Assembly (NCBI GenBank): GCA_021825585.1 | Contig: JAKAGT010000008.1 | Coordinates: forward strand, 62,001-126,000 | Direction: 5' to 3' | Length of the DNA: 64,000 nucleotides | DNA from: Bacteroidota bacterium | Lineage (GTDB): Bacteria; Bacteroidota; Ignavibacteria; Kryptoniales; JAKASW01 | Part shown: piece by piece, positions 34,601 to 44,343 of the stretch | How the letters are laid out: the number at the start of each line of letters is the position of its first letter | Position numbering within the stretch: position 1 is the first letter of the stretch | Notes under the pieces: generated by a model | What the model saw: only the letters and a program-made list of their open reading frames with translations | Database searches by the model: none | Told to the model about the DNA's origin: nothing | Made by a program: the position numbers and the translations under genes

Positions 34601-34796
34601 GACTGCAACGGTGACCGCATTCGGACTGCTCCCTCTCGCGCTCGCAAGCGGGACCGCCGGAAGAGAGATCGAAGGGCCAATGGCAATAGTTATTCTCGGG
34701 GGTCTTGTCACCTCGACCGCATTGAATCTCCTCGTCCTGCCGACGCTGGCGCTGAGAAATGGAAAGTTTACCGGGAATGAGGAGATCGATTCATGA
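31698..34796 (+). CDS. RND efflux pump, heavy-metal (CzcA/CusA-like) type
   Basis: A 1032-residue inner-membrane proton-driven transporter with two six-helix bundles and two large periplasmic loops. It falls in the heavy-metal type of RND pumps by the N-terminal [20 protein letters not shown] and by the fourth-helix motif [18 protein letters not shown] with paired acidic residues. The porter stretch [16 protein letters not shown] lacks the Met seen at the matching place in CusA, so copper is not assured. Overlaps the next gene by 4 bp. No outer-membrane channel gene is present in the operon. Substrate uncertain. Confidence 0.88.
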   Translation: MLTSTVRFSLKFKGIVIALACVLLGYGLYSLENAKYDVFPEFAPAQVVIQTEAPGLSPEQVELLVTQPIENAINGTVGISSMRSGSIQGISVVKITFKSRTDIYLDRQLVAERLSEIAGQLPAGVQAPVITPLTSSTSVVMDVGLTSDSLSLMGLRTVADWTIKPALLAVAGVAKVVVFGGEVKQLQVQVKPDLLYKYGLSVNDVIDAARRATGVEGAGFIDTHNQRLTIQTEGQSLTPEELGDAVVLQRDGADVLLKDVANVVDAPAPPIGAAQVMGKPGILLIISAQYGANTLEVTRKVDKALKELSPGLSSEGVIIHENVFRAADFIETAVRHIRTSLLLGAILVVLVLLLFLLNLRTAAISLTVIPLSLLTAVIILQSLGYSLNTMTLGGLAIAIGEVVDDAIIDVENIVRRLRENKSSATPRPAFRVVLDASIEVRSAVVYATFAVILVFVPVLTMTGLAGRLFSPLGLAYIFSILASLLFALTITPAMCLVLIGRLRAVDTEPRFTSWLKRRYGSLLSAVERHFRIVISGVVIFILVGILLIPTFTGSFLPQFREGNYIIHMVEVPGTSLTQTLSLGERVTRRLLKIPFVASVSQDAGRAQLSDDTHGTHQSEILVTLKPMTDVQARNAENVIRKALSNFTGATFSMNSFLTERINETLSGYTSAVVVNVFGNNLDTLDDKAQEIVTLLGKIRGGTDIQLQSPPGTPQLVIRLLRSRLEYWGVEPVDVMNAVQTAYQGDIVGQVYDGNEVFGVSVILDAKERHDPTDVANLLIRNSNGVYVRLDQLADIHESSGRYIILHEGARRVQTITCNVKGRGVNSFVNEARKRIASAVHLPPGTYVTFSGTAEAQARSKHDLLIHSVLAAIGIILLLSIVMRNYRNLSLVLSNLPFALVGGIFAVFITGGDMSVGSLVGFVTLFGITLRNSIMLISHYEHLVAAEGMSWSPETAIRGASERLVPILMTATVTAFGLLPLALASGTAGREIEGPMAIVILGGLVTSTALNLLVLPTLALRNGKFTGNEEIDS

Positions 34797-35794
34797 ATAT
34801 TTTGCTCTTTGTTGTAATCGCACGCATTCTGTGCGGTTCAGCACCCGCCAGTGCGCAAAAGCACGGCTCACTTTCCTGCCTTAAAGCCACGGCCGACATC
34901 CGGCTTCCCGGACGCACTACGAGATATGACTACCAGTCAATTGACGAGCAGCGCAGGCTTCTCTTCATAGCTCATCTTGGCGACAATGCCGTTACCGTTT
35001 TCGACTTGAAATCACAGAAGGTAATAAAGGACATCACCGGCATCCCAAGTCCGCACGGAATCCTTGCGGTGCCGGAGGCGGGAAGAGTATTCGTGTCTGC
35101 CACAGGTGTGGATAAGATCTACGTCGTAGATGAGAAATCGTTGAAGGTGGACGGAAAGGTGGAGGCCGGACTTTTCCCCGACGGAATTGGATATGACCCC
35201 GGCACGAACCGGATATTTGTATCTGACGAGTTCGGAAAGACGGTGTCAGTCATCGACGTCTCCGCGCTGAGACTTGTTCGCAAGATCGAAATCGGCGGAG
35301 TAGTCGGGAACACGCACTATGATCCTGTAAGCCGTCAGATCTTTACCACCGACGAATCAGCAAACGAGCTGGTCGAGATTAATCCTTCCACAATGGCAAT
35401 AACATTGCGAATCAAGTTGCCCGGCTGCGAAGGCGCTCACGGCTTTATGATAGGCAAGGAACCGCACGAAGCTTATGTAACCGGTGAGGATAATGCCTCG
35501 CTTGTGGTGGTCGATCTTGCAAACAGCAGGGTCACGCAGAGATTCTCGGTCGGTAAGGAACCGGATGTCCTCGCCATTGATTCGGAATTACACCTGTTGT
35601 ACCTCTCCTCGGAGAGCGGCGTGGTCTCCATGTTCAGAATAACGAAGCACGGACTCTCCGAACTGTGCCATGGAAAGTTGTGGGCATACGCTCATACTGT
35701 TAGCGTCGACCGGGTCACTCATAAGGTATACTTTCCCCTGCAGGACAGAAACGGCGCTCCGGATTTGAGGATCATGATCCCCAATTTGCATTGA
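34793..35794 (+). CDS. Exported YVTN-type beta-propeller protein
   Basis: 333 residues with a signal peptide (residues 1-21, ending ASAQ) and about six to seven beta-propeller blades of the YVTN/YncE kind (for example NRIFVSDEFGKTVSVIDVS, GRVFVSATGVDKIYVVDE). The 4-bp ATGA overlap with the RND pump shows that it belongs to the efflux operon, in the place where a TolC-like channel would be expected. Proteins of this fold bind ligands or partners in the periplasm, and no catalytic site is evident. A role in substrate capture or sensing is inference. Confidence 0.8.
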   Translation: MNILLFVVIARILCGSAPASAQKHGSLSCLKATADIRLPGRTTRYDYQSIDEQRRLLFIAHLGDNAVTVFDLKSQKVIKDITGIPSPHGILAVPEAGRVFVSATGVDKIYVVDEKSLKVDGKVEAGLFPDGIGYDPGTNRIFVSDEFGKTVSVIDVSALRLVRKIEIGGVVGNTHYDPVSRQIFTTDESANELVEINPSTMAITLRIKLPGCEGAHGFMIGKEPHEAYVTGEDNASLVVVDLANSRVTQRFSVGKEPDVLAIDSELHLLYLSSESGVVSMFRITKHGLSELCHGKLWAYAHTVSVDRVTHKVYFPLQDRNGAPDLRIMIPNLH

Positions 35795-35845
35795 CCGCCG
35801 ATTTCAACCCAGTCGAGGATAATAAAGGATGCTGCGAAGAACCAA

Positions 35846-37294
35846 TCACGCCGGAAAACTCAGTGTGACTGTTGTTCCTTTCCCCGGTTCACTTGTCACG
35901 GACACATTGCCCTTGTGAAGCTGCATTATTGATTTAACTATCGCCAGGCCGAGCCCTGTCCCCGGTCTCTTCTCCGATCTCGACGAATCCGCGCGATAAA
36001 ACCTGTCGAAAATTCTCGACAGGTGTTTCTGATCGACCCCTTCACCGCTGTCAGCCACAGATACGTCTACGCTCATGGCTGGACCGCGCTTTACTTCGAT
36101 GACTATTTTTCCTCCCTTAGTGGTGTGTTGTATCGAGTTGGAGATCAGGTTGCTTAGAGCCTGTCTGAACAACGCTGAGTCGGCTTTCACGATAATACTC
36201 TTGTCGCGCGAAGTTCCATCCGCAGACTTCACGGTAACGCCTTTCTCTTCCGCCATGGCTTCGTAGAATTCTATCACTTCCTCAATTTCCGCGAACGGGT
36301 CGAATTCTTTCCTGTCGATGTGGGCCTCCGGGCTTTCGGCGCGGGCGAGGAAGAGGAGGCTTTCGATGACGTGAGACAACCTTGAATATTCCTCCAGACT
36401 GGATTCCAGAACCTCGCGGTAATCCTGTGCGGCTCTTTCACGCGACAACGCGACTTCGGTCTCGCCGATGAGGTTGTTGATGGGAGTCCTGAGCTCATGC
36501 GCGAGGTCTGCAGAGAACTGGGACAGCCTGTTGAATGAATCTTCGAGCCGGTCGAGCATTCCGTCGAACGCCCCCGCGAGCTCATTGAGTTCCATGGGCC
36601 AGTCCGATTGGCCGAGTCGCCTGTGGAGCTGATGGGCAGATATGTGCTGCACCGTACGGGTGATTTTCTCGATGGGCTTCAATCCTCTTCCTGCTATGAA
36701 GACTCCCACAGCGGCGGACAGCAGTATACCGGCGAAAAGTACAAGCAGGAGCCGGCTCCTGTAGTCCGATATAAGCTCATCCTCGTGCGATATGTCGAGG
36801 GCAAGCTGGAGTATCCTGGGTGGTCCGCTCGAGTTCCCGACCCTCGCGAGAGCAGTCATCAAAAGGAGATTGTGTCCGTTCGGCGATTTCCTCATCACAG
36901 CCTGGGAGGGCGTTGCTCCCAGCCCGGCGGGCACGGGAAATATGTACGATGGAGCGATGGTGTCCATCCTGTCCGTTTCAATGATCACCCTGCCTTTCGA
37001 GTCGAGAATCCTGGCGTAGTATTTAGCCAGCCTGAAAGGCGCAGTTTCCCACTTTACCTCCTCCTGAAGGACCTCTTTGTTATCCGGCGCCTCGGCAAGG
37101 ATCTCTCTGAGAAGATTTATCTTGGCAGCAAGAAATTGACCGTCCTCTTTGGCAAGCCGGGTCGTGAGTACCCAATAGAGAAACACGGTTGAGATGAGGA
37201 GGATGCCGAACGCAGAGACGACGTATAGAATTGTCAACTTTCGTTTGATTGACCAGGCACTCGACTTCTCACGTACGGCAGAGCTGTCAATCAT
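35846..37294 (-). CDS. Sensor histidine kinase, heavy-metal sensor type
   Basis: A 482-residue inner-membrane kinase with helix 1 (residues 20-42), a periplasmic sensor domain (about 45-178), helix 2 (182-201), a HAMP linker, a HisKA domain with phospho-acceptor His266 in [11 protein letters not shown], and an ATPase domain with N box [16 protein letters not shown] and GTGLGLAIV. The layout matches the CusS/heavy-metal sensor kinase class. Overlaps the upstream response regulator gene by 8 bp. It converges with the efflux operon it probably controls. Confidence 0.92.
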   Translation of the reverse strand: MIDSSAVREKSSAWSIKRKLTILYVVSAFGILLISTVFLYWVLTTRLAKEDGQFLAAKINLLREILAEAPDNKEVLQEEVKWETAPFRLAKYYARILDSKGRVIIETDRMDTIAPSYIFPVPAGLGATPSQAVMRKSPNGHNLLLMTALARVGNSSGPPRILQLALDISHEDELISDYRSRLLLVLFAGILLSAAVGVFIAGRGLKPIEKITRTVQHISAHQLHRRLGQSDWPMELNELAGAFDGMLDRLEDSFNRLSQFSADLAHELRTPINNLIGETEVALSRERAAQDYREVLESSLEEYSRLSHVIESLLFLARAESPEAHIDRKEFDPFAEIEEVIEFYEAMAEEKGVTVKSADGTSRDKSIIVKADSALFRQALSNLISNSIQHTTKGGKIVIEVKRGPAMSVDVSVADSGEGVDQKHLSRIFDRFYRADSSRSEKRPGTGLGLAIVKSIMQLHKGNVSVTSEPGKGTTVTLSFPA

Positions 37295-37958
37295 GCTCTA
37301 TCATGTATCCGACACCGCGGACCGTTTGAATTAGTTTTTTCTCGAACGGATCATCGACCTTCGTTCGGAGCCGCCTGACGGCCACGTCGACCACATTCGT
37401 GTCGCTGTCAAAATTCATCCCCCACACCTGGTCCGCGATGATCGCGCGGGAGACGACCTCGCCGCACCTTCGCGCAAGCAATGCGAGCAATGAAAATTCC
37501 TTCGGAGTCAGATCGAGTTTCGTCCCCTGTCTTGCCGCCCGATGCCCGAGTAGGTCAATCTCCAGATCGGCCACGCTCAGAGTGTCGGGCTGTCGGACTG
37601 GTCCCCGGCGCAGAACCGTCCTGACGCGGGCAAGCAACTCCGAGAAAGCGAAGGGCTTCACGAGGTAATCATCCGCACCCAGCTCCAGCCCTTTTACCCG
37701 GTCCTGGACGGAATCCTTCGCCGTCAAAAAGAGAACCGGCGTGGCCATTCCGCGACGCCTTACCTCGGCCAATACATCCCATCCGTCCCGCCCCGGAAGC
37801 ATTACATCCAGAATCACCAGTGAATACTCGTTCTTCTCCATGAGAGCCAGTCCGCCGCCCCCATCAGAGACAGTGTCGACGACGAAACCGCTCTCCGACA
37901 GTCCCTTTTTCAGGTACGCTGCCGCTTTAGACTCATCTTCGACGATTAGTATTTTCAT
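37287..37958 (-). CDS. OmpR-family response regulator (CusR-like)
   Basis: 223 residues: a receiver domain with [10 protein letters not shown] at the start, phospho-acceptor Asp51 in [14 protein letters not shown] and the conserved LTAKDS and LVKPFAF segments, then a winged-helix DNA-binding domain ([13 protein letters not shown] near the end). The ATG at 37958 is chosen because the receiver fold starts there and a GGAAAGG site lies just upstream; longer readings add unrelated residues. Probable target: the three direct repeats at 30501-30533. Confidence 0.93.
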   Translation of the reverse strand: MKILIVEDESKAAAYLKKGLSESGFVVDTVSDGGGGLALMEKNEYSLVILDVMLPGRDGWDVLAEVRRRGMATPVLFLTAKDSVQDRVKGLELGADDYLVKPFAFSELLARVRTVLRRGPVRQPDTLSVADLEIDLLGHRAARQGTKLDLTPKEFSLLALLARRCGEVVSRAIIADQVWGMNFDSDTNVVDVAVRRLRTKVDDPFEKKLIQTVRGVGYMIEHD

Positions 37959-38170
37959 GGCCTTTCCCATGAATTTAACATAAAGACCGTTTAAAAGCCC
38001 TGCAAGACATGGTGAAGACGTCCGTCCGTCTCTCGGCTCTACTGCGCGCGAGCAAAGAACACTTCCAACGAAGCGACCAAGCCCCTTCTTCGAGATGACC
38101 TGGAATGATTCCATCTCACCCATTGTTTAGTTGGGTAAAGAGGACTATTTTTTTCCAAGGAGAAATTTTC

Positions 38171-39322
38171 GTGAAAATAGGAATCACATGTTATCCCACA
38201 TACGGTGGAAGCGGCGTTGTCGCGACCGAATTGGGCAAGGCACTTGCTTTGCGGGGCCATCAGATTCACTTCATCAGCTATTCGCTGCCGGCAAGACTGG
38301 ACAACTTTGCCGGAGACGTCTTTTATCACGAAGTCGAGATGTCACAGTACCCGCTGTTCGATTTTCCGCTGTACACCGACTCGCTCGCCAGCAAAATGGT
38401 CGACGTGGCGAAGTATCATGACCTTGACGTCCTGCACGTTCACTACGCAATTCCGCATGCAACAAGCGCATTCGTGGCGAAGCAGATACTCGCTCCTACG
38501 AAGGACATCAAAGTAATCACGACCCTTCACGGCACCGACGTTACGCTCGTCGGGCTCGAACCGAGCTTCCTGCCCCTCGTCAAATTCTCGATAGAACAGA
38601 GCGACTATGTTACGTCTGTTTCCAGATTCCTTCAGATGAAAACGTACACCATGTACAACATCGACAAGGAGATTGAAGTCATTCCGAATTTCGTGGACAC
38701 ACAGAAGTTCATCCGCCGGAAGGATTGCCAGTTCAGGGAGCGCATCGCGCCGAACGGGGAGAAGATAATGGTTCACGTGTCCAACTTCAGGCCCGTCAAA
38801 AGAGTCCCCGACACCATTCGCATCTTCGACATCGTAAGAAAGTCAGTCCCCAGCAAGCTTGTGCTTGTCGGAGACGGCCCCGACAGATCTGAATCGGAAA
38901 GGCTCACCCGGGAACTCGGCATTTCTGAAGATGTGAAATTTCTCGGCAAGCAGACTCTCCTGCCGGAAATACTATCGGCATCAGACTTAATGCTGATGCC
39001 CAGCCAGTCTGAAAGCTTCGGCCTTTCGGCCCTCGAAGCCATGTCGTGCAGCGTACCGGTTGTATCCTCAAGCACAGGCGGCCTGCCCGAGCTGGTTCTT
39101 CACGGCGAAACCGGGTTCATTGCTGAAATAGGCGACGTCAACAGGATGGCAAAATACGCGATTGACCTGCTGAGCGACGAAAGAAAGTGGCAGTTGTTCA
39201 GCCAGAATTCGAGAAAGCGCGCCGAGGACAAATTCAATGTTGAGCAGATCATACCGCTTTATGAAAGGCTGTATGAGAGAGCGATAAGCGAAACGAGAGA
39301 AATCTCCGTCAGCGCCAAGTAA
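38171..39322 (+). CDS. bshA: N-acetyl-alpha-D-glucosaminyl L-malate synthase BshA
   Basis: Glycosyltransferase that joins N-acetylglucosamine to L-malate, the first step of bacillithiol synthesis. 383 residues with the GT4 fold; the BshA-like features are KIGITCYPTYGGSGVVATEL at the N-terminus, HVHYAIPHATSA, TTLHGTDVTLVG and the nucleotide-sugar site SQSESFGLSALEAMSC. Start GTG at 38171, nine bases after an AAGGAG site. The divergent two-component operon lies to its left. No bshB or bshC gene is seen in the window. Confidence 0.92.
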   Translation: MKIGITCYPTYGGSGVVATELGKALALRGHQIHFISYSLPARLDNFAGDVFYHEVEMSQYPLFDFPLYTDSLASKMVDVAKYHDLDVLHVHYAIPHATSAFVAKQILAPTKDIKVITTLHGTDVTLVGLEPSFLPLVKFSIEQSDYVTSVSRFLQMKTYTMYNIDKEIEVIPNFVDTQKFIRRKDCQFRERIAPNGEKIMVHVSNFRPVKRVPDTIRIFDIVRKSVPSKLVLVGDGPDRSESERLTRELGISEDVKFLGKQTLLPEILSASDLMLMPSQSESFGLSALEAMSCSVPVVSSSTGGLPELVLHGETGFIAEIGDVNRMAKYAIDLLSDERKWQLFSQNSRKRAEDKFNVEQIIPLYERLYERAISETREISVSAK

Positions 39323-39379
39323 ATCCATTCCGTCTGATAGCTTCAAGCGCCGCCCGCCTCAAGGTGCTTGCTTTAATCA

Positions 39380-39414
39380 ATGCCGGCAGTCGCGATCTCT
39401 AGAGCGGCCGGCAT
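39380..39414. repeat. Inverted repeat between convergent genes
   Basis: A perfect 8-bp inverted repeat, ATGCCGGC (39380-39387) and GCCGGCAT (39407-39414), with a 19-base spacer. It lies between the convergent bshA and tamB genes, where a terminator is expected, but no T-run follows on either side. Confidence 0.4.
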
Positions 39415-39446
39415 ATACCCATACAATATCCCGTTAGACTGAGTTT

Positions 39447-42400
39447 TCAGAAACTCAACTGATAGAAGAGCCTCAGCATGTTTATCGTCTCCCGCTGATA
39501 ATAATAGCGGTTGTTCAGTGAGACGCGCCTCGATAATTGCAGGTAGAGGCGATTTCCAAGTATGCTTGCAAGAGGATAGTCCACGCTAACATCAGTATTA
39601 TTTATATCGCTGAAGACTTGTCCCCCCACTTTGATGACGGCATTTCCGAATTGCGTAGTGATGTTCACATCGGGAGAGAGAACCGATGACGGATTGTAGC
39701 GCGCCTCCACACTCCGAATAAATGAGAATTCCCTGCTCAGGAGACTTGTCAGAGCTCCCGATAACAGGGATGAACCAAGCCCTGCACCCGCCTGTGCAAC
39801 CAGGTTGTCCGCGGCGTTCTGTTTCTGAGAAGAGGTCAACTGGTCTTCGAATTCATTGAACAGGATGAACGAAATTGCATTCGTCTGCGGGTCGCGGTGG
39901 AACGGACTGTTGTCGACTGTCATCGAAATGTCGACGCTTGGCTGATTGAAAGTACCGGTCATTTTCAATTGAACTACGACAACCTGCGGTCGCGTGCTGG
40001 AGGTGTCGGCATAGTGATATCCCTGATACTGCGCCGTTATATCGAGAATGGGATTCAACGGGACGCCGGTGAAATGGAGTTTGCCTGAGGCGGAAAACTG
40101 CCTGCCGTAGAAGTCATAGTAAGAATTATCCATGATGCTTACATCTCCGGTGAGCTCCATCGCCCCGGAGAGGTTTGAGAGGGCCAACCGCCCACCCAGG
40201 ACCGCATCCAGCTCCTCACTGGTTGCCTGGTCGAATATCATCCTGAGATTCACGTTATCCTTCGTTTCGACCTTCACGTTGTATTTGAGGCTGTCAAGGA
40301 TGCTTCCTGAAGAAGCTGATTGTTGGGCGACCGTCGGGCTGGTCACATGGTTTTCTTCCGCCGACCTTGCGGAAGTGTCTACGGGAAAATGGTAAATTAT
40401 TCCCTGCGAGGCGATATTTTCACTGCTTGACATCGGCATCAGCGTCAAATTGCCACTCGGAATAATAGTACCCTCGAACAAGGGTCTCGAGAGGCTGCCC
40501 TTGAGTTTCAGTCCTTCCGGTCCGGCTTCCACTACCGCGGTTCCGTAAATGCCCTGTATACTCCGCATTATGGTAGAGTTCAACACCAACAATGAGCCAC
40601 GAAAGCCGATATCAAACTGCTCGATAGTGTTGTTCCCGATAACAAGGGACCCGTCCGCTTCCATCGTGCCCCCCCTTCGTGCATTCCAGATGTACAAGGG
40701 AGAAAGCATCAGGTTGTTCCCGTGCCCCGCTATAGTTCCGTTGAACCTGTAATTGATCTCGTTTGCGGTAAGGCGTATTCGCCCGTCGCTGACCGAGACT
40801 TTCCCCGTGAGATCTGGCGACGAATACCTGCCGCCAAGTACCATGTTTCCTGATATGGTTGCGCCGAAATCCTCTACCCCTGCCAGGAATGGTGTGAGGA
40901 AAGAAATGTCCAGAGAATCTGCCGTAAGATCTAAATTGAGATCTTTCGTCGAGTTGGCGGAGAGGGGTATTGTACCGTGCAGCATAAGAGCGTATCTGGC
41001 GGAATCAAGCTCCTTCGACAATTGGACAGAGAGTGCCATGAAAGATCCGTCGAGATTTACCCTCCCGCTCACTAGTTTTGACTTTTCACCGTTATACTCC
41101 ACGTTGCTCCCGCTGAAACCGACGGACACTACCGTGCCGCCTAGCGAGTCGGTCACCTCGGCATCTCCGCTTACTCTACCCTTTACCTTCAGTGTGTTCG
41201 TGTCAAGCCTTGCGAGCCGCTGGAGTGAAGCAAGCCCGAAATCCTTGAAGTTGAAATGCAGATTTGCCCCCGTCTGCAGCGAATAGCTCCCTTCCACCTT
41301 AACATTTGAGTCGGAGTAATTGCCTTCATCTTTCATACCTGCGGAGAAATCTGCCGGAGATATTTTGAATACCTCCGGGTAATATACAAGGTGAACGGGA
41401 GCAAGGCTGTTCAGGGACAATCCATAGAGTTTTCCCAACACTGTACTGGCCGTAATATCGAACGAGTCTGCATCGACCCTTGCGAGCGCCTCAACGTAGA
41501 ACTCAATTGACGTATCCACCCTGCCTAATGCTGAGATCGAAAGAGAATTCTGCCCGGAAGAATCCCCGGAAGAATAATCCACTCTCAGAATCTTAGCATT
41601 CAGTTTCGTCTGATTTACGTCGAGATCTTCGAAACTGGCGTTCGCGGACCACACGCCAGAATCCCAGACTGAAAGCCTGTTGTCCGATTTTATATCGAAC
41701 TGTGCGCTGATGTGCGAAGCATCCAGATGGAGCGAATCCTGAACGACAGCGATCGTGTCTGCCGCCACTGAGCCTCTCATGGTAAATCGTCCGTTCTCAG
41801 ACTTCACCTTCAGGTGTGCTTCCGGATCGCCGTTCAGCTCGATGTTTCCGATAAGTTTGCCCAGAAGCCGTGCATCCTTTACCTTCACGGTCATGTCGGC
41901 ATTCAAATTCGGAATCCCGGCAACATCTTGATAAACACTGTCGCTCTTCCCCGTGACCCGCGAACTTATTCTGTCGGCCAGAACCAACAAGATCTTCGAC
42001 AGCTGAATCGGAAACTCGTGAGGCACAAAGTCTCCGCTCGCCTGAGCGTCCAGAAACGGGGAATTAATCTGCAGCTTCTTGTTTTCCCTTTGTGTATTCA
42101 GCTCCGCTGTTATCAGAGAGTTGTTCAGAGGAAAATCACCGAGCGAGGCACGTTCCGTGAGAAAGGAAATCTGCGTACTGAGTGAGTCGGGATTGAAACC
42201 ATTGCCGACCAACATCAGGTTCCCCGTCAGGTTTCCTTCAAGCGTCGGCAGGTGAATGAAAGGAGCGGGATCAAACTCCGCGAGTCCTATTTCACCGGAA
42301 TAAGTCCCGCTGGCGAAATTGACACCCCCTTCCCCATTCATATTGCCTTTCGACGTAAGCATATCCAACCGCACTCTCAGGCTATCCCGCAATGATGCAG

Positions 42401-43823
42401 CTTCCAGGGCAATTTTCCGGATAGTAGTATGGTCATAGCTTGACGAATCAACGGCGAGCTCGATCTTTCCGTCGGGTAATGTCAGGTTGTTCGATTGAAA
42501 GGAAAAGGTCGCCTTCCCGGTCAGCTGAGTTTTCAGGTTGGACCGGGGCAGAATTCTTGCAAGATCCACCCCATGGAAGTCCAATGTTCCGTCATAAGCA
42601 CCCGAGTGGATGCGTGCATCCCCTGACACCTGGGTCTCTGCGTTTTTCAGATGCACCGCGACTTTCAGGTCTCTTGGAACTCCCTCCACCTTGCCGTCAA
42701 CCTGCATCGAATTGAGCCCACTCAAGTCGGGGACTCCGAGGCCATTCAACAAGGCAGACACTTCAGCCATATTAACCCCGCTGTTGTCCACATTGACTCT
42801 CAGGCCGATCGACGGCTCGGATACATTGTAGAATGTCGCGGTGGCGGGCACATAGGAACTGTCAGTCTTCAGAAGAAATTGTTTGAGGTGCAGAGTGTCG
42901 AGGCTTCCGCTTGCAAAGAGCGAAACGTCGCACTTCGATACCGGATCGAGGGGCAGGTCGATAAATTTCTCCACGTCTACGAGACCGACGTTCCTTGCGT
43001 GAAGGTTCACCGTGAAATGCCTTTGCCTGATGTGTCCGACATTAAGCGAATCCAGCAGGTTCTGTCCGATCAATGCGACGTCGGCGTGGACAGAAGTCGA
43101 ATCCGAAATCAGCCTGAAGCCCGACAGTTCTGTGCCATCCTGAGATGTGTACAGGTTGAATCTCAACGAATCGACTCTGAAACCGGGACGCAGCAAAGAC
43201 AAGGAGACGTTCCGAATATTAGCTGTAAGGCTGCTCCCGGAAAGGATCGCAGATCCGCTCACGTCTAAGTTTTCCACCCTGAAATCGGAAGGATCAAAAG
43301 GCCGCTGGCGGACTGAGTCCCGTAAGACTTCAGGCGCCGCTCGCCCACCGAGGTTCGTGGAATCGAAGAGAGAGAATTCCCCCCCCCTGATTCCCACCGA
43401 CTTCAAGAGTATTGTCCAGTCGAATTTCCCCTGAGATTTCGAAACGGCTTTTGAAATACGATCAATGTTGTAGGTACCGTCCTTGTACCTTGTCAGATAG
43501 AAATGGGGATTCACCAGCCTGACGTTCGTGAGATCGATGGTCTTCGTAATCAGGGAGAGTGGAAAGTGGGAAATCTCGATAGTGTCGACAGAGATGATGC
43601 GGTCCCTCTGATAATAGAGAGCTGCACCGTCTATAGTAAATGAGCCAAGGACACTTCCATGAATCTCTCCAAGATAAAGGCGGGCATTGGTTTGATCGTT
43701 AACAACTGATGTAAGGATGTCCCGTAACTCGTCGTTGAAGAACCGGGTATACGAAACCAGATAGATCAACACCGGAAAGGAGATCAGGAATACGAATATC
43801 GGGAAAAAAAACTTCTTGGGCAT
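39447..43823 (-). CDS. tamB: TamB-like translocation/assembly module protein
   Basis: A 1458-residue AsmA/TamB-type protein: one N-terminal membrane anchor (residues 5-24), a long periplasmic body of repetitive beta structure that forms a groove-like bridge between the membranes, and the C-terminal TamB (DUF490) domain, with ILDITAQYQGYH-like segments and a predicted beta-rich end finishing MLRLFYQLSF. Such proteins act in phospholipid transport or outer-membrane assembly. The length fits the family. The heptose genes rfaE2 and rfaE1 lie directly upstream on the same strand. The partner TamA/BamA is not in the window. Confidence 0.88.
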   Translation of the reverse strand: MPKKFFFPIFVFLISFPVLIYLVSYTRFFNDELRDILTSVVNDQTNARLYLGEIHGSVLGSFTIDGAALYYQRDRIISVDTIEISHFPLSLITKTIDLTNVRLVNPHFYLTRYKDGTYNIDRISKAVSKSQGKFDWTILLKSVGIRGGEFSLFDSTNLGGRAAPEVLRDSVRQRPFDPSDFRVENLDVSGSAILSGSSLTANIRNVSLSLLRPGFRVDSLRFNLYTSQDGTELSGFRLISDSTSVHADVALIGQNLLDSLNVGHIRQRHFTVNLHARNVGLVDVEKFIDLPLDPVSKCDVSLFASGSLDTLHLKQFLLKTDSSYVPATATFYNVSEPSIGLRVNVDNSGVNMAEVSALLNGLGVPDLSGLNSMQVDGKVEGVPRDLKVAVHLKNAETQVSGDARIHSGAYDGTLDFHGVDLARILPRSNLKTQLTGKATFSFQSNNLTLPDGKIELAVDSSSYDHTTIRKIALEAASLRDSLRVRLDMLTSKGNMNGEGGVNFASGTYSGEIGLAEFDPAPFIHLPTLEGNLTGNLMLVGNGFNPDSLSTQISFLTERASLGDFPLNNSLITAELNTQRENKKLQINSPFLDAQASGDFVPHEFPIQLSKILLVLADRISSRVTGKSDSVYQDVAGIPNLNADMTVKVKDARLLGKLIGNIELNGDPEAHLKVKSENGRFTMRGSVAADTIAVVQDSLHLDASHISAQFDIKSDNRLSVWDSGVWSANASFEDLDVNQTKLNAKILRVDYSSGDSSGQNSLSISALGRVDTSIEFYVEALARVDADSFDITASTVLGKLYGLSLNSLAPVHLVYYPEVFKISPADFSAGMKDEGNYSDSNVKVEGSYSLQTGANLHFNFKDFGLASLQRLARLDTNTLKVKGRVSGDAEVTDSLGGTVVSVGFSGSNVEYNGEKSKLVSGRVNLDGSFMALSVQLSKELDSARYALMLHGTIPLSANSTKDLNLDLTADSLDISFLTPFLAGVEDFGATISGNMVLGGRYSSPDLTGKVSVSDGRIRLTANEINYRFNGTIAGHGNNLMLSPLYIWNARRGGTMEADGSLVIGNNTIEQFDIGFRGSLLVLNSTIMRSIQGIYGTAVVEAGPEGLKLKGSLSRPLFEGTIIPSGNLTLMPMSSSENIASQGIIYHFPVDTSARSAEENHVTSPTVAQQSASSGSILDSLKYNVKVETKDNVNLRMIFDQATSEELDAVLGGRLALSNLSGAMELTGDVSIMDNSYYDFYGRQFSASGKLHFTGVPLNPILDITAQYQGYHYADTSSTRPQVVVVQLKMTGTFNQPSVDISMTVDNSPFHRDPQTNAISFILFNEFEDQLTSSQKQNAADNLVAQAGAGLGSSLLSGALTSLLSREFSFIRSVEARYNPSSVLSPDVNITTQFGNAVIKVGGQVFSDINNTDVSVDYPLASILGNRLYLQLSRRVSLNNRYYYQRETINMLRLFYQLSF

Positions 43824-43837
43824 TATCAGGTTCCGCC

Positions 43838-44320
43838 TCAGCCGGAGTGCATGACCTCGACGATCCTTTTGATGATGTTCGTGGTTGATTTACCATCCAG
43901 GTATTTCATGGTGACCACCTTGCCGCCCCGCGCCTCGACAATATCCCTGCCCACCACATCTTCCGCTTTCCAATCGGCACCCTTGACCAACACGTCCGGC
44001 TGCAGGAGCTTTATGGTTTCATATGGGGTGTCTTCATTAAAGATGCAGACATAATCCACGCTCTTGAGGTTGGCGACGACAAAGGAGCGGTCCGTTTCAC
44101 CGATTATCGGCCGCTTCGGACCCTTTATCCTGTGCACGCTTTCGTCCCCGTTTATCGCCACGACCAGAACGTCTCCAAGTTCCCTGGCCCGCCGGAGGTA
44201 GTCGACATGGCCGATATGAACTATATCGAAGACCCCGTTTGTAAATACAATTTTCTTTCCGCCTTTTTGAAGTTTCCGCAGTATCGTCGCCAGCTCTTCG
44301 CGCTTCAGAATATTAGACAT
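43838..44320 (-). CDS. rfaE2: D-glycero-beta-D-manno-heptose 1-phosphate adenylyltransferase
   Basis: Transfers AMP to heptose 1-phosphate to make ADP-heptose for the LPS core. 160 residues with the nucleotidyltransferase motif FTNGVFDIVHIGHVDYLRRA (HIGH-like) and DVLVKGADWKAEDVVG. The ATG at 44320 is chosen because a CAGGAG site lies seven bases upstream; the longer reading adds 35 unrelated residues. In enterobacteria this activity is the C-terminal half of HldE; here it is a separate gene 23 bp after the kinase gene. Confidence 0.93.
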   Translation of the reverse strand: MSNILKREELATILRKLQKGGKKIVFTNGVFDIVHIGHVDYLRRARELGDVLVVAINGDESVHRIKGPKRPIIGETDRSFVVANLKSVDYVCIFNEDTPYETIKLLQPDVLVKGADWKAEDVVGRDIVEARGGKVVTMKYLDGKSTTNIIKRIVEVMHSG

Positions 44321-44343
44321 CAGATTACTCCTGGGTAAACCTG

